Part shown: piece by piece, positions 1-12,989 of the stretch
How the letters are laid out: the number at the start of each line of letters is the position of its first letter
How positions within the stretch are numbered: the first letter of the stretch is position 1
Source: Pipra filicauda
Taxonomy: Eukaryota > Chordata > Aves > Passeriformes > Pipridae
DNA: 64,000 nt
Reading direction: 5' to 3'
Assembly: GCF_003945595.2 (NCBI RefSeq)
Contig: NW_024105087.1
Span: forward strand, 3,973,001 to 4,037,000
Translations under genes and position numbers: made by a program
Notes under the pieces: model-generated
What the model saw: the letters and a program-made list of their open reading frames with translations, nothing else
Told to the model about the DNA's origin: nothing
The model's database searches: none

Positions 1-3000
1 AATATAGGAGGCTCATCAAACAGTGATAAGGTTGTCAAAGAAGGATAAAGATTTAGCTTTGAAATCCTTTATATGCTTCATGAAGCTGTTGTTTACTGAA
101 AAGTTTTGTCTGGCTGAATTCCACAGTCTTTAGAAGGGTTATTGAACAGGGCATTTCATGGTGATGAACCTTGTAGAGAAGTGCATGACTAGTTTGAGTT
201 TTCTGTTTAAATGTGGATTCAATCATTTCACAAGGACCTTAATGGTACCTTACCTTTCCATGTATCAGCTGCAGGATTCCTGCTCATCAGAATCTGGTTG
301 AACTCATGCCTTTCACCAAGTCTGTCAGTCCAGTGGATTTTATTTTATATAGTATAAAGGACTGGTACATTGCTATTCACTTAAGCAATTGAAGCAAAAT
401 ACATACCATTGCATATTTTTCTGTTAAAAAACAACAACCACCCCCCTCTGGATATATTGAGTTGTTTTTGATAAGTTATGGATAGACTTGTAAGAAAGGA
501 AATTATTAGATGTGGAATTTTCCTGGTTTTCCCCCAGAGTTAAGATGGCAGTTACCTATCCTACCTTTCTATCGTCAAGCCACTGTTTCCTACTTAGTGA
601 TTCTACCACAGGCAATTCTGTGGTGATTCTGATCTTTGGTCAGTAACATTTATCTTTGAATTGAAAGAAACTTTAAAGTATTCTTTTGTCTTACAATTCA
701 CCCTACAAGTAATATCTAAATTAACATTGCTCTGTGACAAACATTATCCAGTAAACTAGGAACAAGCACGTCAGCACAGTCTTGTTCTGCTTATTTCTGC
801 CCTGCCTTCATTTTTGTAGGCATCATTTTGGGATCTTTAGAGAGCTATTCTTGCTTTTACTGATTTTTTTCAGGGCTCTGATGTTCATACATTTAGATGG
901 TTTCTAAATTGTTACATCTGACAGTCTAGTTGAATAAGCTGAAACCTAGCTTGAGTACTTATCCTGCTATTCTGCAATCACAGACGCTGTTCTAGTGGTT
1001 TTAAGAACCTGTGGATACCCATGTTAAACTTTACTGTTGAGGAGAGAATCTGCACTTACAAATTAAATTATTGTAGGGGTTTTTAGTAGATGTTAAAGTG
1101 TACAAGGCTCTGTAAAGGTTAAGGCTACAGTTACACTTTATTCTTCTATCACCAGCAGATCCAGTCTGAAGCTGCACATTCCCATATTTTGTTTCTGCTT
1201 TATTGCCAGAAATTACCATCTCCGTGGTTGAACCTCTTTGGATGCTTCCATTGCTGTTCACTAAACAGGTCCTTCCTTGGCCCTTTAAAATAAGTATATT
1301 CTTAGTATTGGGTGAAAGCAAGTAATCTGTGGTAAGACCCTGGGGGTGAACAGAGTCATGATGAAGAGAGTGGGAGCAGATTAAAAGGGAGAGTGCAACT
1401 ACTGACTCCTTCAACTGCTGCTGGCAAAATTACATATGACCATGCCTGAAAGACAGTATAAAAATGCAAACTCATTACTACAGTTTGTGTCTTGCTCTTT
1501 GATATTCAATGTCACTTGAAAATGAGTGCAGTGGCCTTTCTAGACCCATATTAAGTATTGTCTGTGTTGTTTTGTAACAGTTGTGTATACATTGCATTGG
1601 TATTTAACACCTGTGCAATCACCGTCGATTTTAACATTTTTGGTGCTTGGTCACATAGGGCTGCTGATTTTTCAGCAGTGAGATCCTGGATGACTGTGTC
1701 TGAAAATAAGGCAAATTACTGCCTTTGTGTATTAATACAGTACTTAGTATTTAATTTGGGACAAACAAACTGGTCTGCCAAATCATTGCAGGAAGTTCTT
1801 ATGCACATGTTGTGTTTAGCTGCTACTTTTTTCCTTGCTCATTATTTTCAGACACACAGGTGTCTGGAATCTTACCACTCTCTCTTGTATAAGAAACATC
1901 TGATAAATATTGATTACTATAAGTAATATTGAAATAAATGACAGAGAAAATGGAAGATGTATTTGTTCTAAGAAATCATGATGGCAGTGATCTGAATCAT
2001 CACTTCAAATAGGAGTAATGTAGGAATTTTAAAACCTTTTTTTTTTTTGAAGATACCATACGAGGCCTTTCTGCCTCGCAGAACAGAAATTTCATTCCTA
2101 GTATGAGTGAAAAAACCCCTTTATTTTAATTAAACTTAGCTTAATTCTTTTGTAGACAGTAAGAAGAGAGAGGTAACTGAGTGCCCAGGATGGTGAGGAA
2201 CTCCTGTTGAAATGAACAGCAGTAACTGTGTTTTGACTAAGTCATGTCTGTGTGTCTTCTTAGCACCACAGTGTAAACAAAAAAGGCAGATGGCAGGAGA
2301 GGAAGCAAAGAGGTATTTGCTGCTCCTGGTTTCTAAAATGGAGAACAGCAAAACATTTATGTTTTGTTTAAGCTCACATGAGGAATCTCTCGCAGAGCTG
2401 GAAGTTGAAGCCATATCGCCATTGTCCATCTTCTCTTTCGCTGTGAAGCTGATGTTCAGATAATGATACTGCTTTAAAGACAAATTTTTCACTAATGCAA
2501 TTTCTGTATGTAATTCCATTTTGAAATTTAAACTATACTTTGGCTTTTGCTGTTCTAGCTTAGTCTGTAGGGGAGATACTTTTGCCAACACACTGCCTAT
2601 AGATGCACGGCTCTTCAGCTGCTGCCTTTGTGCTTGCTCTTACCTTACCAAGAAGGCACAGCATACTTTTTAGTCAAAGAGGGATAAACTGCCTTGGATT
2701 TTATATGGCACACTGGACATGAGATTCATAGTAGCTTGCAGTCTGGTTTGAAGAGCTGTGTGCATACCATTTTTCCATGCTTTGTTTGGTGTAAATGTAG
2801 AATAATGGACTTTTATTGTTGTTGGTTTTTTTTAATAGCTGCTTTGTATATTAGATTTCAGATGTCTTTCACGCAGATATGCAGTTACTTGGATATGAGT
2901 GATCTGAGTAAAGCATCACTTGTTGCCCAATTCTGTAGTTACCCTGGTCTTCACAAACAGGCATGTTGCTAGGCTGGGGAGTGCTTGGAGCTGTAATTCA

Positions 3001-3707
3001 AGTTTAAGTTAGTGATAACCCAACATGAAGACTATCAGACTAGATGTTTACTGAACAGTTGGCATGTAGGTACCTTTCTGAGAATCAAAGGCTTAGTCTG
3101 CCATGAACACAGTACGAGAGAGGAACTGAAGTGAGTCTTACTGTTGGTACTTGTTTTTCTTCATCTGCCTTAAAACAGTTTAAGGGAAGTAATCGAAACT
3201 ATTTAGGCTTGAAATCTGTTTATATACTGGAGAGAGAGCCAGCTGTTCGGATCACCAGCTCTGATTAGCAAAAATGCATGAACTTGTGTGTAATAAATGA
3301 AGTGATGGAAGAGACTGAAGGACCATGGAGAGCTACCAGTTAGTGGGAAGGCAAGCCATCACTTCATATAATAGAGCAAACCACATCTCTAGGCAGCAGG
3401 CCATTGCTAGAACAACCCCCACCTTTCTCAAAGCAATAGCCAGCAATAATTGTAGATGTTCAGACTCAAGAACTGCAAGTGAAACAGGTGCTCAGGCAAT
3501 TTATGCCTCCACTTGGTGAAGTAAGTTGGGTGCTACAACTGCAAGTGCCACTTGAAGAAAGTCAGGGTGACAAGACTGGATCTAGTAATGAGAGCTGAAT
3601 TGCATTACATCCTGTAAAGAAAGAAGGAGTGTCAGAAGCTAGTGTAGTAAACTTCTCAGGAAATCACAAAGACTTTAGACATTTGTCAACCATAAATATG
3701 TCTTTGT
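1..3707. other. Intergenic, no gene recognised
   Basis: I see no exon, RNA gene or recognisable transposable element here. Both strands carry open frames up to about 150 codons (for example 2136-2591 on the minus strand), but their translations match no family I know. They overlap one another in opposite strands and have no splice or promoter context. The stretch is AT-rich unique-looking DNA with short T runs (around 2038-2049). Confidence 0.6.
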
Positions 3708-4246
3708 CCCACTTTACTCTGCGCTGGTGCAGCCTCACATTGAGTACTGTGTGCTGGTTTGGGCACCACAATATAGAAAAGACATTAGGCTCATAGAGAG
3801 TGTCCAAAGGAGGGCCGTGAGGATGGTGAAGGGCCTTGAGGGGAAGCCGTAGGAGGAGCAGCTGAGGGCACTTGGTCTGTTCAGCCTGGAGGAGACTGAG
3901 GGGAGACCTCAGTTACAGCTTCCTCATGAAGGGAAGAGTAGGGACAGGCACTGATCTCTGCTCTGTGGTGACCGGTAGCGGGACCTGAGGGAATGGCCTG
4001 AAGCTGAGTCGGGAGAGGTTCAGCTTGAGTATCAGGAAAAGGTTTTTCACCCTCAAGGTGGTTAGGCGCTGGAACAGGCTCCTCAGGGAAGTGGTCACAG
4101 CTCCAAGGCTGACGGAGTTCAAGAAGCATTTGTACAAGGCTCTCAGGTACGTGGTGTGACTCTTGGGGATGGTCCTGTGCAGGGCCAGGAGTTGGACTTG
4201 ATCCTGATGGCTCCCTTCCAACTCAGCATATTCTGTAATTCTTTGT
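3708..4246 (+). repeat. CR1 LINE fragment, 3' end
   Basis: A 5'-truncated CR1 retrotransposon. It begins inside the end of the reverse transcriptase ORF (CTTTACTCTGCGCTGG, translating like the family's LYSALVQPH region). It runs through the conserved 3' UTR (GGGCCGTGAGGATGGTGAAG, GGAACAGGCTCCTCAGGGAAG) and ends in a degenerate octamer tail near 4230-4246. CR1 is the dominant avian LINE and normally inserts as 5'-truncated copies, which this fits. It is a dead copy with several indels. It is closely related to the copy at 19048-19497, so both probably belong to the same subfamily. Confidence 0.93.
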
Positions 4247-4599
4247 TTCAAAATGACCAGTGGGTTTTTCTATAACCCATATTTTCAGGATGGATCTGGA
4301 TTAGCAATATACAAAGCAAGAGTTCATTGCTCTGGCAGATCTAAATGAAAGAATAAATGGTCATCGTACTGTTACTGTGTTGTGGTATGTGAGTGAATTA
4401 TGGAGGTAATTTTTAGTGGATATTTTTCTTGAATTTACCAACTAGCTCTGCAGTTTTAGTAGAATGCATCTGAATTCTTTAGGATCATTGGAGGGACCCA
4501 GACTGACATCAGCATGCACTTGCCTACAGTGGGGAAATACAGTTTTGGTGCTCTGAAGAGTACCTGGTTGTTATAATGTGCAGTGGAGTGCTGTGCTTC

Positions 4600-4850
4600 G
4601 AGAGCCTGACTTGTTTAATTAGTGGTAACCTTTCAGCTCTTATTCCTGAATTTTGTCATTATGTGTTAATGGTTAATTAACACTGATGCATTGATTACAA
4701 GAATACTTTGCATTCCTTTGCATGTATACACAAAATAGCTGTTTGTTTAATATTTAACTACCACAATATTTTACTCCTTTAATTAAAGGCAATGGGTTTT
4801 TGCTGGAGCATGAGATAATAATCTAAATGCAATTAAAATGTTCATAGTAT
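4600..4850. promoter_or_regulatory. Candidate conserved non-coding element
   Basis: This repeat-free stretch is dense in homeodomain-type cores (TTAATTAG, GGTTAATTAACAC, TTTAATTAAAGG) and contains an octamer-like CTTTGCATG. Such AT-rich, motif-dense, low-redundancy DNA is typical of vertebrate developmental enhancers. A perfect GLI 9-mer lies 54 bp to the right (4904). The call rests on texture and motifs only; conservation cannot be seen from one sequence. Confidence 0.25.
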
Positions 4851-4903
4851 TAAGAGTATGTCCCTCCAAAGATGGGATTGCTGAGGCTTCCAGGCAAAGG
4901 TAT

Positions 4904-4912
4904 TGGGTGGTC
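4904..4912 (+). promoter_or_regulatory. Perfect GLI-binding 9-mer
   Basis: TGGGTGGTC is the exact reverse complement of the GLI consensus GACCACCCA. GLI factors are the transcriptional effectors of Hedgehog signalling, and HHIP is a known direct Hedgehog target. The site lies about 55 kb 3' of the HHIP stop codon. It is one of three perfect copies found in the window. Function is inference. Confidence 0.35.
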
Positions 4913-7900
4913 TGCTGTTGGTTTGGAATATTTAAGTGTTCTGTTTTAGATCAGAAAGGTGTTAAGGTGCTTTTATAAAGCTGCACAAACCATCATTAAA
5001 CATTGTTCATGGAAGTAAATTTTAAGTAATCCTTCACATGACATACTTGCTGTAGTTCAGGCTGACATTTCAACGAGCTGTTTTACGTCAGCCCAACAAT
5101 TACCTGTGACAGTTTCTCCATTTGCACCAAAGAATAAACATCTCTTGCAGCCAATCAACAGTATTAGTGTGGTTTAGTTTAATGGAAGAGTTAAAAAGAA
5201 AAACCAAACCCCAAGTAATGAAAATTATGCTAATACTTGATGCTGCTAGAGGATATAATCCAGACATAATTACATATGAAATGAGAAAGTAAGTTTGGGA
5301 TCACTGAAAACATTAAATACCTGAACTCTGATCCCACTGAAGTGAATTACCACTATTAATTATAGTAGGGAACAGTTTAGCCAATATTTAATACTTTAAT
5401 TCAAGTAAATTAAATGGGATCAGTGACTTCCCAGTTATATAGATAAAAAAAGACCAACCTGGAGCAGTTTTGAAAATTTCTTTCTCAAGTGCTTCTTTCA
5501 ATATACAAAACTCCTGTAGGAGTAAATTCCAGACACATGCAATGTAGCCTTGAACATGTCATTTTAAAATTGGAAGGTAAAAATCCCTTGTATAAGATGA
5601 AAGCATCAGAGCTCTGCAACACTTAGGGTTTGGGACAGTTTATGGCTGGAGAATCAGTTCTAGTGTTGACTGAAGAGGCCTACCATCATCACACTGGTGA
5701 CTGGTTGTCTTGCCCATCTTGAGGAAAGCCCAGTGATGACTTAGATTTGGCAGCTGAGCCAACACTATGATTTCCCCACACACCACCCCAGCACGACAGG
5801 CTGATTTGCAAACACAGTTTATATAAGCTGTCCCTTGCTTTTGGTTGAGTTGGGGCTGGATCTCCAATGTGTGGGATGATCCAGGTGTAAATGGCATATC
5901 TGCAAGGTAGTACCTGCTGGTGGGCTGGGTTGTGCCGAGGGACTTGGCTCCCAGGTGAGGGTGGGCTTCCGTGCAGTTGTCTTGCTGTCGCTGTGTATAG
6001 AGCTCAGAGGGGTGTTTGTCACATTAGCAGTGCTTAAACTTTCCACTGCTACTTGTTTAAAGTTTGGCAGCTCAACTAATGCAACTTGATAAGGAAAAGC
6101 ACTGGGTTTGGGCTCTACAGAGAGCTTTATATTACATATCAGCAAAAAGCTCACCGAGAGATCTATAGGGAATTTCATGCAATTCCTTGAATTGATTTTG
6201 GTTACTGAAACCAAGCTAGTAAGAACAATTTGATTTGCTAGTTTTCATCAATTTATTCTTTCATAATTCAGGGAAATAACCTCAAAAGAAATGATGTTTA
6301 TACCACGAGTAAAAACATTTAAACCTAATATAAATTTAGTCGATTAATAAATTCAAACAAAATGAGATTTGTTAAAAAAACACTCTTCTATCTGAAGGTG
6401 CTACTGAATTAAAAGGATTATTTAACATTCTTGAATGTTGAATATTATTCTTGAGTATAAGGCCAATGTTGCCAGGGTGAGAATATCTAGCTTACAAAAT
6501 GGACCAAACAAAATACCTAACGGCTGTTTCATTTCAAGATTTACCATATTTTTGTACTGGAGTTTCATATAATCTGTAATCTGAAGCAGCAGAGGAGAAA
6601 GAGTCTATAAATTTGACTCTCATTCACCCTAGAAAAAACACTATCATGACAAGCAATGAATTTATGAGAACATAATGTCTAGGCATTGTAATTAGAAAAC
6701 ACCTCATGAAAGGAATTGTCTTGTTTTCTGCATTTGTGCATTCCCTTTAAAAATGCGTTTATAACTTTGTTTAAAGTACTTAGAAGTTTCAAGTAAAAGG
6801 CGAGCTATAAACTCTTACCACTCCTTCACAAAGGTTTTATTTATCTGTTTTTCTACACAGCTGCTTCAGGTTGCTCTCCTACTGCCATTGAAAATCTGTG
6901 TGAAGTACATAGGTGTTCATTTTGGTGCTTCAGAGTAGAATTTTTAGTCTGGGACACACGTCTCTGAAGAGAATTTCCACTCTTGGGAACAAATAAGCCC
7001 TCACAATCTAGTTCTTCCATTGTCTTTAAATTTTTCTTATATTTTGTTTGGTGTGATTTTTGATTTTTTGAAAATGTTTTATCTTTAAACCCAATGTAAT
7101 GTTTTATCTAAGACCTACTGCTAGACCAGGATCTTGTGACAGCTTGTATTCAGTATTAAAGCTTATTCTGCTTTTAGTTAAGACTAGTCTTTAATATTTC
7201 AAATGTTAGACTTTATCTGTTGCAGATACTACTTCCTGTAATTTGGGAGTTGACATTGTAGAATTTACAGCACTTCTAAAAGTGCTGTAGATTTTTCCAC
7301 TGGAAAACCACCAATGTGATTGTTAGTTTAAAGGGACAAAGATTTAAACCAAACCCTTAGTGTGTGGAAAAGCTTACAGGCTATTGTTAATTTTCTAGCA
7401 GAGTTAGCTAATCTTTCATTACAAGTTATGTATATCTTCATTATGTTTGATTTTCTATCCTTTAATTTATTGAAAAACCAGGAAAGAGTCTTTATATTCT
7501 GTTACTTCTCAACTAAGTCTCAAGTTATTCTAAATCTTCCTAGTGTGTAGATATGTAAATCTCAGTGTAAGCACATGTACCACATGTATTCAGATGTTGC
7601 CATATCCTGCATACCCAATCCTAGTGTATTTTCATGCTTTTATTCATTTTTTTGAAGCCCCACAACAAAGCAGTGATGTAGGTAATCCAAAAATAATTTT
7701 TCTTTTAATTTTTGTTTTCTTCCTTAACCTCGGGTTTTTACCTCCAGTAACAATTTGCTTTTAATTCTTCCCTGTTTGTGATGGGTTTTTTTTTTTGTTT
7801 GTTTCCTTTATTTTCAGATTTTATGAAGGCTTGTTATCAAGTAGTTGTACTTCCAGAAGGAGTTTATGGGGCTACACCTGAAAAAACAGCACATGATTTG

Positions 7901-10900
7901 GCTGTGGTGTTTATCAACAGTCATCCCTAGATCTCTCAGAAGCATTATTTTCTGAGTATATACTTTCCTTCAAATGTCTGTTTAGACTGCTTTCCTCCAG
8001 ATATTGTAGTTTTCATATCTCCCAGATGGAAGAATTAATTGTGTTCTCATGTTAACTTAAAGCAGGGGCAACCTCATTAAACCAGTGGAACAGTGGAAGC
8101 AAGGAGAGAATCCGGTCTTGCATATTAAATGAAAAAAAGATTGATATACGTATCTTGCAAAGTTTGCAATGACAATTAGGTTTATCTGTGTTGTAAAAAA
8201 ATCAGGATTATCTAAAATGTTTGCACAATCCTCCTGTTCCCATAAATGATAATGCCTTTTTTGTATAGTTATGTATTCTTTTTTCCCCACCTTATTTTAG
8301 GAATGGATCAAAATAGCATGGTGAAAGGAGTCTGTTACTTCTGGCTCATCTGGAAATTTGAAAAATATAAAGTGAACGGGGTGAAGTCTTGCAGAAAGGG
8401 AGGACGTGGTTTTTTGATTAAGACAAATTGCTGTTCTGGAAAGTTGGACTCCATCTTTATTTTCTCACACAATGACTCTAGCAAAGTCACTTGAATATTT
8501 TCTTAGGTGATCACTAATTGTCTGTTTCTTGGAGGTTTTATTCTGAAAGCCCTGGTTCAGATTTTCTAAAGTATTAGTGAAAGTCCTTAGCATTCTCAGA
8601 TGTTGCTGACGGCAGAGGTTTGCTTGCATCGTCCGCTCTATTCCATTGACAAGGTGGCCTGTTTAAAAAAAAACTAAACCTTTGAATTAAAAACAACATA
8701 ATTCACTAATTGAGGACAAAAGCTTGCATTCTATTAGTTGATTTCTCTGGGTTCTGATGGCAGCCCTAAATTTTTTTGCTGTACAAGTCGTTATCTCTGT
8801 ACCCAGCTTTACTTGTTTGAAATGCTTGTTTCCTCCTCAGTTTTCAAACTGGTCCCAGTGTCATCTCCATGTCTGAGTGCTTTCCCACCCCAGCCTTTAG
8901 TTTTCCCCTCACTCCCATTCTCCTTCCCCAGAGCTCTCATCTGTCCCTTTGCTATAGTCACTGTAGCAGCATTTTGTATCCTGCTGTATCCTATACTCTC
9001 CCAATTCCTCTAATCTTTCCATTTCCTTCCCCCCCAAATCCTGATGATTTTCCTTTCTTTCCCAGCTAGTCCCAACTAATACCACATGCTTCTTCCTCAT
9101 ATTGCATAATACATATTCTGCCTGTCACCTCTGCTACCATCCTGCTGAAGTAGCAACATGATGAGATCATTGAGAGCACAGGGGAGAGATTTTTCTGCTT
9201 TTGGTTATAACAGTCAACCCAGCCCAAGGATACAATACCTGGAAGCAGCAATTACAGCAAAATGACTTTGCCCCATAGCTTCACACCAGATCATGTTTGG
9301 GGTTGTTCTGTAGGGTGTGCATTTTCAGGGTTGGCCAAAATTGGGCAGACTTTCCTAAATGGTTCTGTGTATATCTCCTATTCTCTCTGTCTTCCCATCT
9401 CATTTCAGAAACTCTACTGTAAAGCATTCGAGTGCTAAAAGTTTCCAAATAAAAGATTGTGAGAGTGTTTCTCTGAAATGGCTGAATAGTTTTGGCTGGA
9501 GTTTTCAAAAATAAATTCAGCCTGAGGCAGACAGCTGGTATGGGAAATTTCAGCTAACAGAGTTGCAATTTGGCTAAGTTTTGAGAAACTCGGAAGAGAT
9601 TTGTGAGGGAGTTAACCCTGGGTAATGTTTCACATTTCACCAAATAGCATCCTCTGGGCAATATGCTTTGTCACTTCGTGTGGACCTTCCCATTTGCTTT
9701 AAAATTGACTCCCTATAGAAAGTAGCTAAGCTTCAGCACTTTAGAAGAGCTATTTTTATTTGGAGTTTATAGAGTCAAAGACTTAAAAATAATTTATTTG
9801 CATCCTCAGACTAGTTGAAGTAGCTTTCTATATAGGTACAGCCTGCCAGGGGCATTTGTACTGAGAGTATCTGTTCTTTTATACTTGTTTATAACTTCCA
9901 CCAGAGATTTGTGCTAGAGTAGCACTGTCCCAGAGTTAGCTCTCTGAGAGGGTTTTAACCTACCACTGTCTGTAGCACCACGCTGTGAATCTGCTTCCCT
10001 AGCGTGCAGTCTGTGTGGTAATAAAAAAAGCAAAGTACACTCCTCCTACCTAGTTCTCCTTAACTGCTTGTGTGAACCAGACTTATTCACACTCTTGTTT
10101 TTCAAGCTCCGTCATTATTAAACTTTTCTTTCTTCTTTTTTACCCCCTCCCCCAGCTTTGCACTGGGTTTCAACCCAGGCTTACCTTCATTCCTGGAGGC
10201 CTTTTTTGGGCTAATTGATGGTTCTTGATTCCTGGTGTATGGCTGTGACCTGCTCAATCTATTCAAAACTGTTAAAAAGCCAGTTTCTTCTGTCATGCAA
10301 GATCCTCTGTGCTAGATAGATGTTCCAACCATCTTTACTGTCTCAAAGCACATATATCTGCCTGGTCTTCAAATACAAGACTTAATACTGCATATCAGGG
10401 CTATCAGGAGTTCCTAAACTCAACTCCTAAATCCAAAAGCTCAGCTGAAAGCAAAAAAGTACTTGACAAAGACAATTCTGATCATAAGGAGCCTTTTTGT
10501 GCTCTGGTGGTCTTGAAGCACTCAAACCAAAATGAAAGCAGCCAAAAAAAAAGAAAAAAGGAAAAAAAAACCCAGTCTGTTCATCCTGGAAGATAATTAA
10601 GGCATAGAAAGTTTTTCCCCCACCACCTAATTCACATTAGCTCCTGTTACCATGTGGATGGGTGAGTTGGGATAGAGAGGAGTGCTACCTCAAGACAAAT
10701 CTCTTCATTGAATTTAATTTCTTGTTTCACACACCTGCTAAGAAGCAGTCTGCTAAAAACTGAGCACTGTCAAATTACCTGATTAAAATCAAGAGTACCA
10801 TGGAGTGAGTAGCGATTAATTTTATTCTGGCTGCTGACTGAGACAGTTCATAGGCATTTAAAACTTTTGCATAGTTTATGAACAGGACTGAACAAATTCA

Positions 10901-12929
10901 TGGAAGAAAAATCATTTGAAGGTTATGAAATCCAAAAAACAGGCCAGAAATTGTTGGAGATTTATCTAGTACTGGGTGAAATACAACTACATTCTTCCCT
11001 AGGCAGTTGCTTGCTGGCGTTGGTCTATACCAGTTCCTTTTCAGGAACAGGATCGTGTCAAGCCCTAACAAGACCAAACAACTTTTGCTTGGAAAGGGGT
11101 AAGGGAAACAAAAGTTTGGAGCAACAAAGTGACTACAGGGGACAACAAATGTGGTAAAAGGAAGGTCTGTTAAATTCAAAGTGTCAAAGATGAAAAAACG
11201 AGGTTTTTCCTCTGCTGTTCAGAGCACCCTCCAAAGCACTAGAAAGAGTTTGAAATATCGAAGGACCTGGTGGATACTTCCCTGGGCTCCTGTGAGGAAC
11301 AGGTTGTTGAGCTAAATGGACCTTGTGGTTTTACTGTACATTCATCAGTGGTTAAGTTCTTGAACATTTAGCTGTTGGCAAAATTTGTGTAGAACGTGAA
11401 GCCAACGTTGTGATTTGATAATTAAGCACTGCATTTCTCTAACCCCGAAAAGCAGGGAGGACTATGTTAAAGAAAGAAGGAGGGGGAAGGACACTGTCTG
11501 TTTTCTCATCACAGTACACTGAGAAAATATTTAGACTGATATATAACCTTCATAGTGTTATGTTCTATAAAATTGGCAAGAGCTTAGTTCTTAGTCTGAA
11601 TGCGATGCTTGTTTTGAAATTTAAATAATAAACAATTTATGTATGTATATATTTTAGCTTTAAAATCACATTTTGTCGGATTTGGCTGTTAATAAAAGCT
11701 TATGGTGGAATCAGCACTCTGTCCATCCAGTGAAAATATGAACAGGACCACACAAAATGCTTCCACTGTGTCATTCCTTTTACGGCTGTTCCATTAAAAT
11801 AAACTCCTTACCACAGAACTTACTTGTCATTTCCCGCTTCTCAAAAATATCACAAATAGTGTAGTTTCTAAAGCTTTTCCACTTCTAGCTTTGGTATCTA
11901 CTTGACTGTATTTGCAGCAGATCCCTTTATATTCCTTCCTGCCATTCCTTTTCTACCACATACAATACTGGATCTTTAAAATACTGTATTAAATGCACTT
12001 TTTGGCTAGTACTGCTAGTACTGCTAAACCTAGGCTAGTCAGATAGTGTCATATTCATCTTGGTTTCTGTCATCACAGATTCCAAACAGAAAGTGCTTTA
12101 GATCCTAATGTGTGTATTCTTCTGTCCACGTCAACTTTAGCATTTATTGAGGTAAATTCTTGCATTATATCTACTTCTGGTTACAGTATGCTTTTTCTTT
12201 TTCTCCTGGATTTTATAGCTTGCTGAAATAAAAAGACTTTATAGGGATTTGTTGGACTGGATAATTAGCTTATCTTGCCTGTATGTTTGTGCCGTTGCCT
12301 ATAATGTCATCCTGTGTCATTATCAGGTCTGCTGGGCTTTCTTAAATCATAGAACCCGTGTGTTTATTCTTGTTCAACTTCCTTGGGTCAAAACTATTAT
12401 TTGTTTCATCTGAAAACGGGATTTTCCCCTGTTTTTCACAAAGCGTGAGGACAATTCTTTCATATATATTTTCACTACTCCTGAAGTTTTTCTAAATTAC
12501 TTTTCCAAAGGCAAGTGCATTACTAGTATTTGTTTAGAAAGCAGAGAATCCAGTTTACCAAATAGATATTTTACTATTTCTGCTTCGCATGTTCAAATGA
12601 AAATACACAAAATTTCTTTGAATGTCATCTTAAAAATCAAATTGTAGGTAGTGATACCTTCAAATCACTAATACTCAGCAAGTAGTGAACTGGAACTCTG
12701 GAGATTTAAAGTGAGTTGCTGTCATACAAATTTATTATTCCTCTGACCTTAGTATTTCCTTTGGCATTATATCACCTAACAGATTTATATCACCAGATAG
12801 AATTTTTAAGATGCTCTCCCTAGGACTGAACTACAACATTGTGATTCAAAGATGGTCTCCCAAGCAATAAGAATACATCAGTTTGGTGTCCTGATCGGAC
12901 TTCAGTTCTGTTCTGGTAACAATACCCAG
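4913..12929. other. Intergenic, no gene recognised
   Basis: No exon, RNA gene or recognisable mobile element is visible in these 8 kb. Open frames such as 5819-6214 (minus) and 10309-10596 (plus) are short, lack recognisable domains and look like chance. There are purine-rich A/G runs at about 10544-10570 and pyrimidine-rich DNA at 8880-9065. The rest is AT-rich unique-looking sequence. Confidence 0.55.
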
Positions 12930-12989
12930 TAAAACATTACAGGTGTAATGTTTTAACAGTAAAAACTGTTAACATCCTTAACAGTTTTT
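12930..12989. repeat. Two adjacent perfect hairpins
   Basis: The first inverted repeat (12930-12955) has an 11-bp perfect stem (arm AAAACATTAC) and a 4-nt loop. The second (12961-12989) has a 12-bp perfect stem (arm AAAAACTGTTAA) and a 5-nt loop. Only five bases separate them. The stems are too short for a microRNA precursor and there is no U-tract terminator logic in this genome. They could be the relic of a palindromic element or a structural accident. Confidence 0.6.

Noticed and set aside
2136..2591. 151-codon minus-strand frame with an overlapping plus-strand frame
   Set aside because: No domain, no exon context, and open frames on both strands at the same place suggest compositional chance.
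12930..12989. MicroRNA precursor
   Set aside because: The stems are only 11-12 bp and form two separate hairpins, too short for Drosha/Dicer substrates.
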